This document shows positions 10,001 to 17,757 of a stretch of 36,264 nucleotides of DNA, piece by piece; the stretch's first letter is position 1; every line of letters begins with the position of its first letter. Source of the DNA: Betaproteobacteria bacterium (GTDB lineage Bacteria > Pseudomonadota > Gammaproteobacteria > Burkholderiales > SHXO01); assembly GCA_025356655.1 (NCBI GenBank), contig JANXRW010000074.1, positions 1 to 36,264 on the forward strand, read 5' to 3'. The position numbers and the translations under genes were made by a program. Below the pieces are notes generated by a model that saw nothing but the letters and a program-made list of their open reading frames with translations, had not been told where the DNA came from and did no database searches.

Positions 10001-10614
10001 ACTCGGGGTTTGACCTTGCGCAGGTGGTGGCTGGGCTCGTCGCCGCCGAATCCGTGCCCTTCCTGCCTGTTCTGCGCTACACCGACGCTGGTCTGCGCAA
10101 GCGTGCCCAGTGGGAGGACACCTGGGTCCTGCAGCGGCGCGAGGATGCGGGCGAGGCGGTTGGGAAGATTCCCGTGCCGCCCAAGTACCAGAGCAAGGAC
10201 TTCCTGAGAGCCGACTTCTGGCGTTTACGCGGCGGCCTGGATGTGCCCAAGGAGCGCTGGGTCAGCTATCCTGGTTGCGAGCGCGGCGCCGATACGAGCC
10301 TGCCCGTCGCCTGGGCCGGCTGGAACCACCTCCAGCAGGCCACCGCGCTGGCGGCCTACTACCTGGACCGGAAGGACAACGAAGGCTGGGAGCCTGCGCG
10401 CTTGCAGCCGCTGCTGGCCGGTCTGCTGGAACTGCTGCCCTGGCTGGAACAGTGGCACAACGAGATCGACCCCGTGTACGGCGAACGGATGGGAACACAA
10501 TATCGTGGCTTCGTAAACGAGGAGGCGCGGGCCCTAGGATTGACGTTGGGCAACTTGCGCGATTGGAAGCCCATTAGCGCTGGCGTCAAGCTAGGGAGGA
10601 AGGCACGAGCATGA
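7003..10614 (+). CDS. pglX: BREX type 2 adenine-specific DNA methyltransferase PglX
   Basis: 1203 residues from a GTG start; the upstream ribosome site is weak, but the N terminus ([23 protein letters not shown]) looks like the family's. The SAM-binding motif DPTCGSGHF starts at residue 235 and the catalytic NPPY motif at 373, so this is an N6-adenine class methyltransferase. The middle part (roughly 510-780) should hold target recognition. The C-terminal part contains [23 protein letters not shown] helices characteristic of the BREX-2 version. In BREX, PglX/BrxX marks host DNA and is also needed to block phage replication. It begins 47 bases after pglW, and its stop overlaps the following HEPN-like gene. 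The region around 8550-9320 uses more A/T-ending codons than the rest. Confidence 0.92.
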   Translation: MINAPQLLADLTRLLKSLEDDMRQRIAQLPELKAGLQAEWQAARDAERTAETFESWADQAITQAGVYWLLSCVFLRFIEDNELVERPWLGGTPESARLALARDRHEAYFRQNPLESDRDYLLACFREAGTLPGLHTFFDEAHNPVFRLGISGDAAMALRQFWQQVDPNTGMLAHHFTDPDWNTRFLGDLYQDLSEATRKRYALLQTPEFVEEFILDRTLTPAIREFGFREVRMIDPTCGSGHFLLGGFRRLADEWLRNEPARNPRDITQRALDAVAGVDLNPFAVAISRFRLLVAALKLSGVHRLTEAPDFKLHVAIGDSLLHGKRFGMTATDDMFESAEHYAGTRLEHAYATEDLAEVQRILGRQYHAVVGNPPYIVVKDAALNAAYRKRYASCHMKYSLGAPFTERFFDLAISGSGRPAGFVGLITANSFMKREFGSKLIEHVLPRIDLTQVVDTSGAYIPGHGTPTVILFGRHRAPVGEGVRTVMGIKGEPSTPDNPAHGLVWSAIVEQIDKAGSESEFVSVGDTPRATFAKHPWSIGGGGAADLKEHVESDRQRLSRVIESVGITSFTLEDEVYVVSEPVLRRHRVPSELIRDSVSGDEVRDWSRSTGNAALFPYDADYRPVPLASVTHAYRYMWPYRTGLAGSVMFGKQTKVEAGLQWWEYGRLTTSKLRTPLTITFAEIATHNHFVLDRGGKVFKQTAPVIKLPAGASEDEHLGLLGLLNSSVGCFWLKQVCFPKGGDSVGGEGARVRKTLWDERYAFNATNIAEFPLPSGRPLTLGRTLDTLAHDIEASLPAGQFRFPAEGSQPLPTRQSLDDMRERVAAGRRQAIALQEELDWECYGIYGLLPGEVLYGTSAPPQAQLGERAFEIVLARRVASGRESTAWFERHGSMPVTEIPSHWPEDYRQIVQRRIDLIERDRNIGLIERPEYKRRWNTPAWEDLERTALRDWLLDRLEVPDFWPASVDRPPQLSTVDRLADLVRTDAAFMQVAELYAGHSGFDLAQVVAGLVAAESVPFLPVLRYTDAGLRKRAQWEDTWVLQRREDAGEAVGKIPVPPKYQSKDFLRADFWRLRGGLDVPKERWVSYPGCERGADTSLPVAWAGWNHLQQATALAAYYLDRKDNEGWEPARLQPLLAGLLELLPWLEQWHNEIDPVYGERMGTQYRGFVNEEARALGLTLGNLRDWKPISAGVKLGRKARA

Positions 10615-11036
10615 CCTGCGACTATGTCGCCGCTGCGCGACGCCACATCCGAGATGCACATCTTCTGCAGCATGCCGGGCGGCTGGCAAATGCGGGGCAG
10701 CTGTTTGGCATCTGCGTCGAGTGCGCTCTCAAATCTCTTCTAGTCCAGGGTGGCGCACCTGTCGATGAGACGGGTAGTCTTCTGCTCCCCTATCGTGTTC
10801 ACATGCCGAAGTTGGAGACGCTGTTTACGCAACTAACGACACTGCCGGACGGTCGTGCCGCGAGCATTCTGCAAAGTCGGCTACCGGATTTGACGGCGCT
10901 GGCGACCTGGACGATCGATCATCGTTATTGGCGCGAATCCGCAATACCGCTGTCGGGGTCGCTACAAGCCTGGGAACGGGCCGCATTGGAAATGGACGCG
11001 CTGCTGGACGAAGCGGCGGGCGGAGGAGTGTTCTGA
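10611..11036 (+). CDS. HEPN-like small helical protein (BREX insert gene 1)
   Basis: 141 residues; ATG overlaps the pglX stop (ATGA) and is preceded by a strong AGGGAGGAAGG site. The N terminus YVAAARRHIRDAHLL, then GRLANAGQLFGICVECALKSLL, matches the first two helices of HEPN-fold proteins (A-RH--DA-LL ... AN---L-G---ECALK-LL). HEPN proteins include RNase toxins and nucleotide-binding partners of toxin systems. The catalytic R-X4-6-H motif usual for HEPN RNases is not evident, so it could be a non-catalytic or divergent member. A WTIDHRYWRE segment in the second half may be its conserved C-terminal signature. It is the first of three tightly coupled genes placed between pglX and pglY. The fold call is fairly good, the activity unknown. 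Confidence 0.65.
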   Translation: MTCDYVAAARRHIRDAHLLQHAGRLANAGQLFGICVECALKSLLVQGGAPVDETGSLLLPYRVHMPKLETLFTQLTTLPDGRAASILQSRLPDLTALATWTIDHRYWRESAIPLSGSLQAWERAALEMDALLDEAAGGGVF

Positions 11037-12445
11037 TGACTGGCTGCACATTCAATCAGGCACTGGCGCGCGCTGCGGTAGCACTGCGAGATGAGCGGCT
11101 CCCAGCGCGATGGCCGGTGGGCATCGTTCGTGACATCTATGGCCGCCTTCGGTTCGCCGTCAATGCTTGGCGTCCACTTTCCCAAGGTGAACATCCGGAC
11201 GGGTCACCTGCCGATGCTCGCCCCGAAGGGGTTTATCCCGCTGACGGGCTGCAACGATTGACCGAGGCCGCCGCCACTCTGGACCCGTATGCCACGGTCC
11301 CGGCGGTGCTGTTCAGGGATGATTTCTCTAATCCAGCATCTCTTTTCGAGCACCGCGACTGGCACCATACCGTCGTCACTGTGCCGGCTACGACGGCAGC
11401 AGACGGCAACGAAGTGCCATCCCGGGAGATCTCCATACGGTTGCTGGACCGCCAAGTGGTTGGCCAGGACTGGCTGCGTACTGCCCGTTATTCCGAGCAG
11501 GGTCACCCGCCGCGCGTGGTGTTCTACGGGCTCAAGGGAGGCGTCGGCCGTTCGACGGCCTTAGCGATGTTCGCCTATCGACTGGCGCGCGACGGCAAGA
11601 AGGTGCTTCTATTCGACTTCGATTTGGAGTCGCCAGGCTTGTCGGGCCTACTACTTCCCCCAGAGCGAGTTTCTGCGTATGGGCTGGTGGACTGGTTCGT
11701 CGAAGATGCTGCGGGGCAGGGCGATGTGGTACTACGTGACATGGTCTCCGTCAGCACATTGGCTGAGAACACTCAGGGGTCCATTCGGGTCGCCGCGGCG
11801 ATGGGCCAGGGAGAATCGGCTTACATGAGCAAGCTGGCGCGCGTGTATGTCGATGTTCCTTCAAAGAATGGACCACAGAGCTTCGCTGACAGGATGCTGA
11901 AGATCACGGGGATGCTCGAGGAGCAAGAGAAGCCAGACATCGTGCTCATTGATAGTCGCGCAGGGTTGCACGACGTCGCCGCCGTGGCGATCGGAAGCAT
12001 GGCTTCGGTCGCCCTACTGTTCGCCACCGATTCGCCGCAGAACTGGCAAGGGTATCGGCAGTTGTTCATGCACTGGCAACAACGCCCCGAAGTGTTGCGC
12101 CAGGTGCGAGATCGGATTGTGATGGTTCAGGCGCTCTTTCCCGAAAGCCACCAGGTGGAGCGGGCGAGCCGTTTCGTGCAGAACGCCTGGGATGTGTTCC
12201 AGGAGCTTGTCTACGATCAGCTGGAGCCTGGCGTCGAAGCGCCGGTAGACGCTTTCACCTTCGATCTCCACAGCGAAGATGCGCCACACTTTCCCATGCG
12301 AGTGCGCTGGAACGCTCGTTTCCAGGAGTTCAACCCGCTCCTGAGCCGAAGCGCAGGCGGCGTAGACGATACCGACATCAATCTAGCGTTCGGACCGTTC
12401 GTGCAGGAAGTGATCGATGCCCTGCCGGGGTTGGCGAATGGCTGA
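11036..12445 (+). CDS. MinD/ParA-like ATPase with variant KGGVGRST P-loop (BREX insert gene 2)
   Basis: 469 residues. The frame is open further upstream, but the ATG at 11036 shares one base with the HEPN-like stop (TGATG) and follows a GGAGGAG ribosome site. Residues 1-150 are an N-terminal extension that I do not recognise. A deviant Walker A, KGGVGRST, lies at 167-174, with arginine where SIMIBI ATPases such as MinD have the lysine of GK[ST]; the earlier signature lysine K167 is kept. Other SIMIBI-like motifs are LLFDFDLESPG (D194, D196) and VLIDSRAGLHD (D306). It is not a plasmid ParA because no ParB or centromere-like repeats are nearby. KGGVGR-type ATPases occur in conflict systems; I infer a sensing or switching role alongside its two neighbours. 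Confidence 0.75.
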   Translation: MTGCTFNQALARAAVALRDERLPARWPVGIVRDIYGRLRFAVNAWRPLSQGEHPDGSPADARPEGVYPADGLQRLTEAAATLDPYATVPAVLFRDDFSNPASLFEHRDWHHTVVTVPATTAADGNEVPSREISIRLLDRQVVGQDWLRTARYSEQGHPPRVVFYGLKGGVGRSTALAMFAYRLARDGKKVLLFDFDLESPGLSGLLLPPERVSAYGLVDWFVEDAAGQGDVVLRDMVSVSTLAENTQGSIRVAAAMGQGESAYMSKLARVYVDVPSKNGPQSFADRMLKITGMLEEQEKPDIVLIDSRAGLHDVAAVAIGSMASVALLFATDSPQNWQGYRQLFMHWQQRPEVLRQVRDRIVMVQALFPESHQVERASRFVQNAWDVFQELVYDQLEPGVEAPVDAFTFDLHSEDAPHFPMRVRWNARFQEFNPLLSRSAGGVDDTDINLAFGPFVQEVIDALPGLANG

Positions 12446-13907
12446 TCCAAACGAGTTGCGCGTCGCACTGTGCGACTCCCTGCCGGCGGTGGATCAAGCC
12501 GGATTTGCTGACAAGCGGAATCCCGCATTCACATTCGTGCCGCCGAGCCATGCGAAGGCGCTGGATGTTGACAGCAGCGTTGTCGAGGGAATCAGGGGTG
12601 CGGGCAAGAGCTTCTGGTGGATGCACCTCGCCTCGGCAGAATACCGCCGATATCTTGCTGCGGCGTTTCCGGACATCCGTCTTGGCTCGGCAGTCAATGC
12701 CGTGCAGGCTTTTGGTGCCCAAAGCGTCTCGACCCAGGCGCCAAGCTCGGATGTGCTGGCCGCGCTGTTGAAGCGCCATCCGGCCCGTGCTATCTGGCGG
12801 ACAGTGCTGGCCTACAACGCCGGCTTTGCCTTGCCGTTTCCAGCATCCGCTAAGTGGGCCGACCGCGTCCAATGGGTGGCCGAGCACCCCGAAGAATTCG
12901 ACGAACTGCTTCGAGCCAAGGATGCCGAGCTCGATGCGTCGGGTCAATCGCTCGTCGTGCTGTTCGATGCACTGGATCGGCTAGCTGATGACTGGGCTAC
13001 CATCCGACCGCTCTCGCGCGCGCTCCTCCAATTGGCCTTGGATGTTCGGTCGACGCGGCGCATCCGTTTCAAAGTGTTCCTTCGGCCTGACATGTTGCAG
13101 GATCGGGAAATCATCGGTTTCCCTGACGCCTCGAAGCTGCTGGCCCGCAAAGCCGACCTCCGTTGGCAACGCGCGGATCTCTATGCACTCATGTTTCAGT
13201 GCGCCGCCAATGCCGACCATGGAGGCGCTGCGTTCCGAAAACTGGCCATGGAGGCGACCGGCCAGGCGTTTCCATCGGACGAACAGGGATGGTATCTACC
13301 TCGTGCCTTGCGTTCCGACGAAGAACTGCAGGAGCGTTTGTTCGAGCGGCTCGCCGGCAAGGCGATGGCGTCGGGCCCCAGCGGCTACAAACGTGGAAAG
13401 CCGTATGCCTGGCTCGTTAACCACCTGCTCGATGGGCTCGGACAGGTCAGCCCGCGAAGCTACTGCGCAGCCGTGCGACATGCTGCCGAGCACACGGCCG
13501 CGGATGCCACGACGGCTCTTCACTTCCGCGCGATTCAAGCGGGTGTGCAAGCGGCATCGAGAATCCGGGTAAACGAGGTGACCACGGAGGACTACCCCTG
13601 GATTGAGCTCGTGATGAAGCCGTTGCGCGGGAAAGTGACGGTACCCTGCGCAGCGAGTGAGTTCGAACGCCTGTGGGAGAAGGAAATGACGATAGGACGC
13701 TTGAAGGATCAGCTTGCTGATTCCAGCGCCGAGGTGAAGTTGCCACCGCAGAGTCTTAGTCTCGGTCTTGGGGCAGGGGGCTTGTTGGATGAGCTCCAGT
13801 CACTGGGCTTGATCGAACGGCTGCGCGATCAGCGCATTCAAATGCCGGACGTCTATCGCATCGGCTTCGGCTTTGGCCGCCGCGGCGGCGTCAAACCTTT
13901 GAAGTAG
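12438..13907 (+). CDS. P-loop ATPase with GIRGAGKS Walker A (BREX insert gene 3)
   Basis: 489 residues. An ATG at 12417 is also in frame, but 12438 gives an 8-base overlap with the previous gene. Early in the protein SSVVEGIRGAGKSFWW carries the Walker A (GIRGAGKS, 51-58). Walker B is LVVLFDALDRL (D177), followed by a sensor-like RIRFKVFLRPDML. This arrangement fits AAA+/STAND-like NTPases. The C-terminal 300 residues include WYLPRALRSDEELQERLF and a late winged-helix-like segment (LLDELQSLGLIERLRD). I do not recognise a named family. Overlap with the KGGVGR ATPase suggests the two products act together. A 91-base gap separates this gene from pglY, the largest gap in the operon, so the insert is coupled to pglX rather than to pglY. 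Confidence 0.7.
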   Translation: MADPNELRVALCDSLPAVDQAGFADKRNPAFTFVPPSHAKALDVDSSVVEGIRGAGKSFWWMHLASAEYRRYLAAAFPDIRLGSAVNAVQAFGAQSVSTQAPSSDVLAALLKRHPARAIWRTVLAYNAGFALPFPASAKWADRVQWVAEHPEEFDELLRAKDAELDASGQSLVVLFDALDRLADDWATIRPLSRALLQLALDVRSTRRIRFKVFLRPDMLQDREIIGFPDASKLLARKADLRWQRADLYALMFQCAANADHGGAAFRKLAMEATGQAFPSDEQGWYLPRALRSDEELQERLFERLAGKAMASGPSGYKRGKPYAWLVNHLLDGLGQVSPRSYCAAVRHAAEHTAADATTALHFRAIQAGVQAASRIRVNEVTTEDYPWIELVMKPLRGKVTVPCAASEFERLWEKEMTIGRLKDQLADSSAEVKLPPQSLSLGLGAGGLLDELQSLGLIERLRDQRIQMPDVYRIGFGFGRRGGVKPLK

Positions 13908-13998
13908 TCGACAGTTCCGTCGTGCCCCGTCCAGCTAGTAAATTCGCCTCGACACTGCGTCCGCGACCAAGCAACGACCGCAGGAAAGGAATAGCCAG

Positions 13999-16900
13999 AT
14001 GCCGCTGCTGAGAGACCTGATCACCATCCCCGAGCGTGTGCACCAGGGCGACTTCGTCCTGCAGCTCACAAAAGGTGTTACTGAGCCGGAACAGACGCTG
14101 CGCGACTACGTCGTGACGCCGCAGCTGGTCGATGCCTTCGACAATGCCCTGGGCTTCATCCAGCAGGCCGTGCAGACGGGAAGCAGCAAGGCCGCCTACT
14201 TGCATGGCAGCTTCGGCTCCGGCAAGAGCCACTTCATGGCCGTGCTGAACCTGCTGCTGGCCGGCAACACGCAGGCCCGTTCGATTCCCGAGCTGGCCGA
14301 TGTGGTGGCGCGCCACGTTTGGACGCATGGACGAAATTTCCTGCTGGTCCCCTATCACATGATCGGCGCACGCGATATGGAGTCAGCCATCCTCGGACAG
14401 TACGCCGAGTTTGTGCGCAAGAAGCACCCGGACGCGCCGGTGCCGGGCTTCTACCTGGCCGAGGGGTTGTTCAAGGACGCGCGCGAGTTACGCGAGCGCA
14501 TGGGCAGCGAACGCTTCTTCGCCGACCTGAACAAGGGCGTGGGCGGTGGTGGTGGTGGCGGTGGTGGCGGTGGCGGTGGTGGTGGTGGCGGTGGTGGTGC
14601 CGGTGGTGTCGGTGGTAGTGGCTGGGGTGATCTGGACAGCGGTTGGAACGTCGCGAGCTTCGACGCGGCGATGCGGGAGCCGCCCAATGGAGAGGAGCGT
14701 GCGCGCCTCGTGGGCGACCTGATCACGCGGTACTTCTCTGCCTACCGCAGCTTGGCCGGCAGCGGGGAGTCGTTCGTCTCGCTCGACGACGGGCTCAGCA
14801 TCATGAGCCGCCATGCCCAGGCGCTGGGCTACGACGCGGTGATCCTGTTCCTGGACGAACTGGTGCTCTGGCTCGCGAGCCACGCCGCCGATGTCACCTT
14901 CGTCAGCCGCGAGGGCACGAAGCTGGTCAAGCTGGTGGAGGCCACCAATGCCGACCGGCCCGTGCCGCTGGTCAGTTTCGTGGCGCGCCAGCGCGACCTG
15001 CGCGACCTGGTGGGCGAGAACCTCGCCGGATCCGTGCAGCTGCAGTTCAGCGACGTGCTCAGGCACTGGGAAGCGCGCTTCCACCGCATCACGCTGGAAG
15101 ACCGCAATCTGCCGGCCATCGCCGAGCGGCGCGTGCTGCGACCGGTGGACGAAGCCGCTCGCGAGACGTTGCAGGCGACCTTCGACGAGGTGATGAAGAT
15201 GCGCAAGGACGTGCTCGACACCTTGCTCACGACCACGTCCGACCGGGAGATGTTCCGCAAGGTCTATCCCTTCAGTCCGGCGCTGGTGCAGACGCTGATC
15301 GCCGTCTCGGCGGCGCTGCAGCGCGAACGCACCGCGCTGAAACTGATGCTGCAGTTGCTGGTGGACCGCAGGGCGGACCTTGAGCTGGGGCAGTTGATCC
15401 CCGTCGGCGACCTGTACGACGCCATCGCCGAGGGCGACGAGCCTTTCTCGGAGGGCATGCGCCTGCATTTTGACAACGCGAAGCGCCTGTATAACCAGCG
15501 GCTGCTGCCAATGCTCGAACGCCAGCACGGCGTCACCTGGGAGGCTATCAAGCGGGGCCAGGCCGAACCGACGCTTGCCGGGAAGCTGCGCAACGAGGCG
15601 CGGCTCCTCAAGACGCTGCTGCTCGGCGCGCTGGTGCCCGAGGTGGAGTCGCTCAAGGGCCTGACCGCGCAACGTTTGGCCGCACTGAACCACGGCACCT
15701 TCCGATCACCCATCCCCGGCCGCGAAGCGCAGGACATCCTGAGCAAGTGCCGCGATTGGGCCAGCGCCATCGGCGAGATCAAGATCACCGAAGACCAGAA
15801 TCCGGTGATCTCCATGCAGGTCACCGGGGTCGACATCGAGCCGATCCTGCGTGCCGCCGAGGCCAATGACAACGCCGGCAACCGGCGCAAGAAGATTCGC
15901 GAGATCCTGTTCGAGCAGTTGAGCATCGAGGACGCCGGCGGGCTGTTTACCGGCTACGAGTTCCTCTGGCGCGGCACCCGGCGCGCGGTCGAGGTGCTCT
16001 ACGAGAACGTCCGCGAGATGACCGACGATCGCCTGCGGGGTCGCTCCGGCGCCTGGTCGGTGGTGATCGACTTCCCGTTCGACGAAGCGCACTTCGGCCC
16101 GGCGGATGATCTGGCGCGTCTCAGTAAATACCCCGGCGGCGACACGCGCACGCTCGTGTGGCTGCCTTCCTTCCTCAGCAACAAGTCGCTGGCCGACCTG
16201 GGTCGCCTGGTGGTGCTCGATTACATCCTGCAGGGCGAACGCTTTGACAACTACGCGGCGCATCTCTCGTTCGTCGATCGGGTGCAGGCTAAGGCACTGG
16301 CCAGGAATCAGCTCGACCAGCTGCGGATCAAGCTGCGCTCGCAGCTCGAAGTGGCCTACGGCATCAGCACCGAGCCGCGTGACGCGGTGAGCAACACGCT
16401 CACGGCGGACGAGCAGTTCCGATCGCTGGACCCGACGCTGTCGCCGCGCCCCCCCGTCGGGGCCGACTTCCGCAGTGCCTTCGAGAGCCTGCTGGGGCAG
16501 CTGTTTGCCCACCAGTACCCGGCGCATCCGGAATTCGACACCGAGATCAAGACCAGCGTCGTCAAGAAGGTCTGGCTCGAGGTGCAGAAGGCCATCGAAT
16601 CGCCGGGGCTGCGCGGGCTGGTGCAGGACACCTCGACGCGCAAGCTGGTGCGCGCGGTGGTGAACCCGTGCCGGCTTGGTCAGATGGGCGAGACCCACCT
16701 GTTGATCGAACCGCACTGGCAGTCGCGGTTCGCCCAGAGCCACGCACGTGATGGCGGCGGCCCGATTACCGTGGCCAAGCTGCGCGGCTGGATCGACACG
16801 CCGGAGCCGATGGGACTGCCCACCGAGCTGCAGAACCTGATCATCCTGGCCTACGCCGCGTCCACCAACCGCCGCTTCATGCTGCGCGGCGGGCCCATCG

Positions 16901-17757
16901 AGCCGACTATCGACCGCCTGCCCGACGAGCTGGAGTTGAAGGAGCAAGCGCTGCCCAATGCCGGCGACTGGCAAGTGGCGCAGCAGCGCGCGACCAGCCT
17001 CTTCGGCCTGCCCCTCCCGGAGACGCTCAATGCGGCCAACGTGGGCCAGCTCGTCGATTTAGTGAAGCAGGCCGCCAGCGGCAAGCGCGAAGCCGTGGGG
17101 CGGCTGGTCGTGCAGCTCCGTGACCGGGCGAACCGCTACGTCGCGGGCGTCACCGGATCCCGTCAGCAGTCGGCGGAGTCGGCGCAGGCACTGCTGGCCG
17201 CGCTCACACAGGCCGCGGAGGGCGATGTGGTGAGCGCGCTCGCCACAGCGACCCTGCACACCTCGGAGGCCGCGGTCAGGCAGACCCTCGGCCAGGCCCA
17301 GGTGTGCGCCGACGTGCTCACCAACGGCAACTGGCCGCTGTTCGGCCTGGTTGACGACCTGGGCGACCATCGACGTGAGGCGGCAACTGGCATCATGACC
17401 CGCCTCGCCGAGATGCTGAGCGCCGACGAGCATGTCGTCCCGCTCAAGGCACGGCTTGCAGAACTTGAGGGTGACGCCCTGCAGTTGCTCGCCGTCGCTT
17501 CGCCGGCGCAGCCAAACGCGCCCGCAACCGCCCCGACCCTGCCTCTCAGGAGTCCGGCACCCACGTCACCGCTCCCGGGGCTGCCACCCGGGCCGGGCTT
17601 CAACGCTCTGGAAGTGATCGAGGAGAAGCAGGCGGTTCATCTGGTCGGCAACGCCGCCGTGGCCCAGCTCGATGATCTGAGGGCGCGCGTCGCGAACGAC
17701 CGAGATCTGGAACTCACACTCAGTTGGCGGCTGGTGCGCAAGGGCACCTCGCAGTGA
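13999..17757 (+). CDS. pglY: BREX type 2 large P-loop ATPase PglY (BrxC/PglY family)
   Basis: 1252 residues; the ATG is preceded by AGGAAAGGA. Walker A is GSFGSGKS (70-77), in the typical PglY/BrxC context AAYLHGSFGSGKSHFM, and Walker B is AVILFLDE (D286, E287). Between them lies an unusual run of 19 glycines (182-200) followed by more Gly/Ala/Ser. The rest is the long helical region usual for the family, with a proline-rich linker (about 1174-1200) before a small C-terminal domain. PglY/BrxC ATPases are required for BREX defence and probably assemble with PglX and PglZ on DNA. The gene overlaps pglZ by 4 bases (GTGA). Length and context agree with PglY; whether the glycine tract is tolerated or alters function is not known. 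Confidence 0.9.
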   Translation: MPLLRDLITIPERVHQGDFVLQLTKGVTEPEQTLRDYVVTPQLVDAFDNALGFIQQAVQTGSSKAAYLHGSFGSGKSHFMAVLNLLLAGNTQARSIPELADVVARHVWTHGRNFLLVPYHMIGARDMESAILGQYAEFVRKKHPDAPVPGFYLAEGLFKDARELRERMGSERFFADLNKGVGGGGGGGGGGGGGGGGGGGAGGVGGSGWGDLDSGWNVASFDAAMREPPNGEERARLVGDLITRYFSAYRSLAGSGESFVSLDDGLSIMSRHAQALGYDAVILFLDELVLWLASHAADVTFVSREGTKLVKLVEATNADRPVPLVSFVARQRDLRDLVGENLAGSVQLQFSDVLRHWEARFHRITLEDRNLPAIAERRVLRPVDEAARETLQATFDEVMKMRKDVLDTLLTTTSDREMFRKVYPFSPALVQTLIAVSAALQRERTALKLMLQLLVDRRADLELGQLIPVGDLYDAIAEGDEPFSEGMRLHFDNAKRLYNQRLLPMLERQHGVTWEAIKRGQAEPTLAGKLRNEARLLKTLLLGALVPEVESLKGLTAQRLAALNHGTFRSPIPGREAQDILSKCRDWASAIGEIKITEDQNPVISMQVTGVDIEPILRAAEANDNAGNRRKKIREILFEQLSIEDAGGLFTGYEFLWRGTRRAVEVLYENVREMTDDRLRGRSGAWSVVIDFPFDEAHFGPADDLARLSKYPGGDTRTLVWLPSFLSNKSLADLGRLVVLDYILQGERFDNYAAHLSFVDRVQAKALARNQLDQLRIKLRSQLEVAYGISTEPRDAVSNTLTADEQFRSLDPTLSPRPPVGADFRSAFESLLGQLFAHQYPAHPEFDTEIKTSVVKKVWLEVQKAIESPGLRGLVQDTSTRKLVRAVVNPCRLGQMGETHLLIEPHWQSRFAQSHARDGGGPITVAKLRGWIDTPEPMGLPTELQNLIILAYAASTNRRFMLRGGPIEPTIDRLPDELELKEQALPNAGDWQVAQQRATSLFGLPLPETLNAANVGQLVDLVKQAASGKREAVGRLVVQLRDRANRYVAGVTGSRQQSAESAQALLAALTQAAEGDVVSALATATLHTSEAAVRQTLGQAQVCADVLTNGNWPLFGLVDDLGDHRREAATGIMTRLAEMLSADEHVVPLKARLAELEGDALQLLAVASPAQPNAPATAPTLPLRSPAPTSPLPGLPPGPGFNALEVIEEKQAVHLVGNAAVAQLDDLRARVANDRDLELTLSWRLVRKGTSQ
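14542..14598 (+). repeat. GGY trinucleotide tract encoding 19 consecutive glycines in PglY
   Basis: 19 consecutive GGT/GGC codons, continuing after one Ala codon as further GGT-rich sequence to about 14620. Length changes by slippage would add or remove glycines in frame, so it would vary linker length rather than switch the gene off. Confidence 0.9.

Noticed and set aside
11036..12445. The KGGVGR gene as a plasmid ParA or a second MinD
   Set aside because: No ParB gene or centromere repeats lie nearby, the P-loop lysine is replaced by arginine, the product has a 160-residue N-terminal extension, and the gene is fused into the BREX operon.
14488..16974. Long minus-strand frames (401 and 422 codons) opposite pglY
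   Set aside because: They are shadows of a GC-rich gene: the plus-strand frame has intact Walker motifs and the antisense translations show no family.
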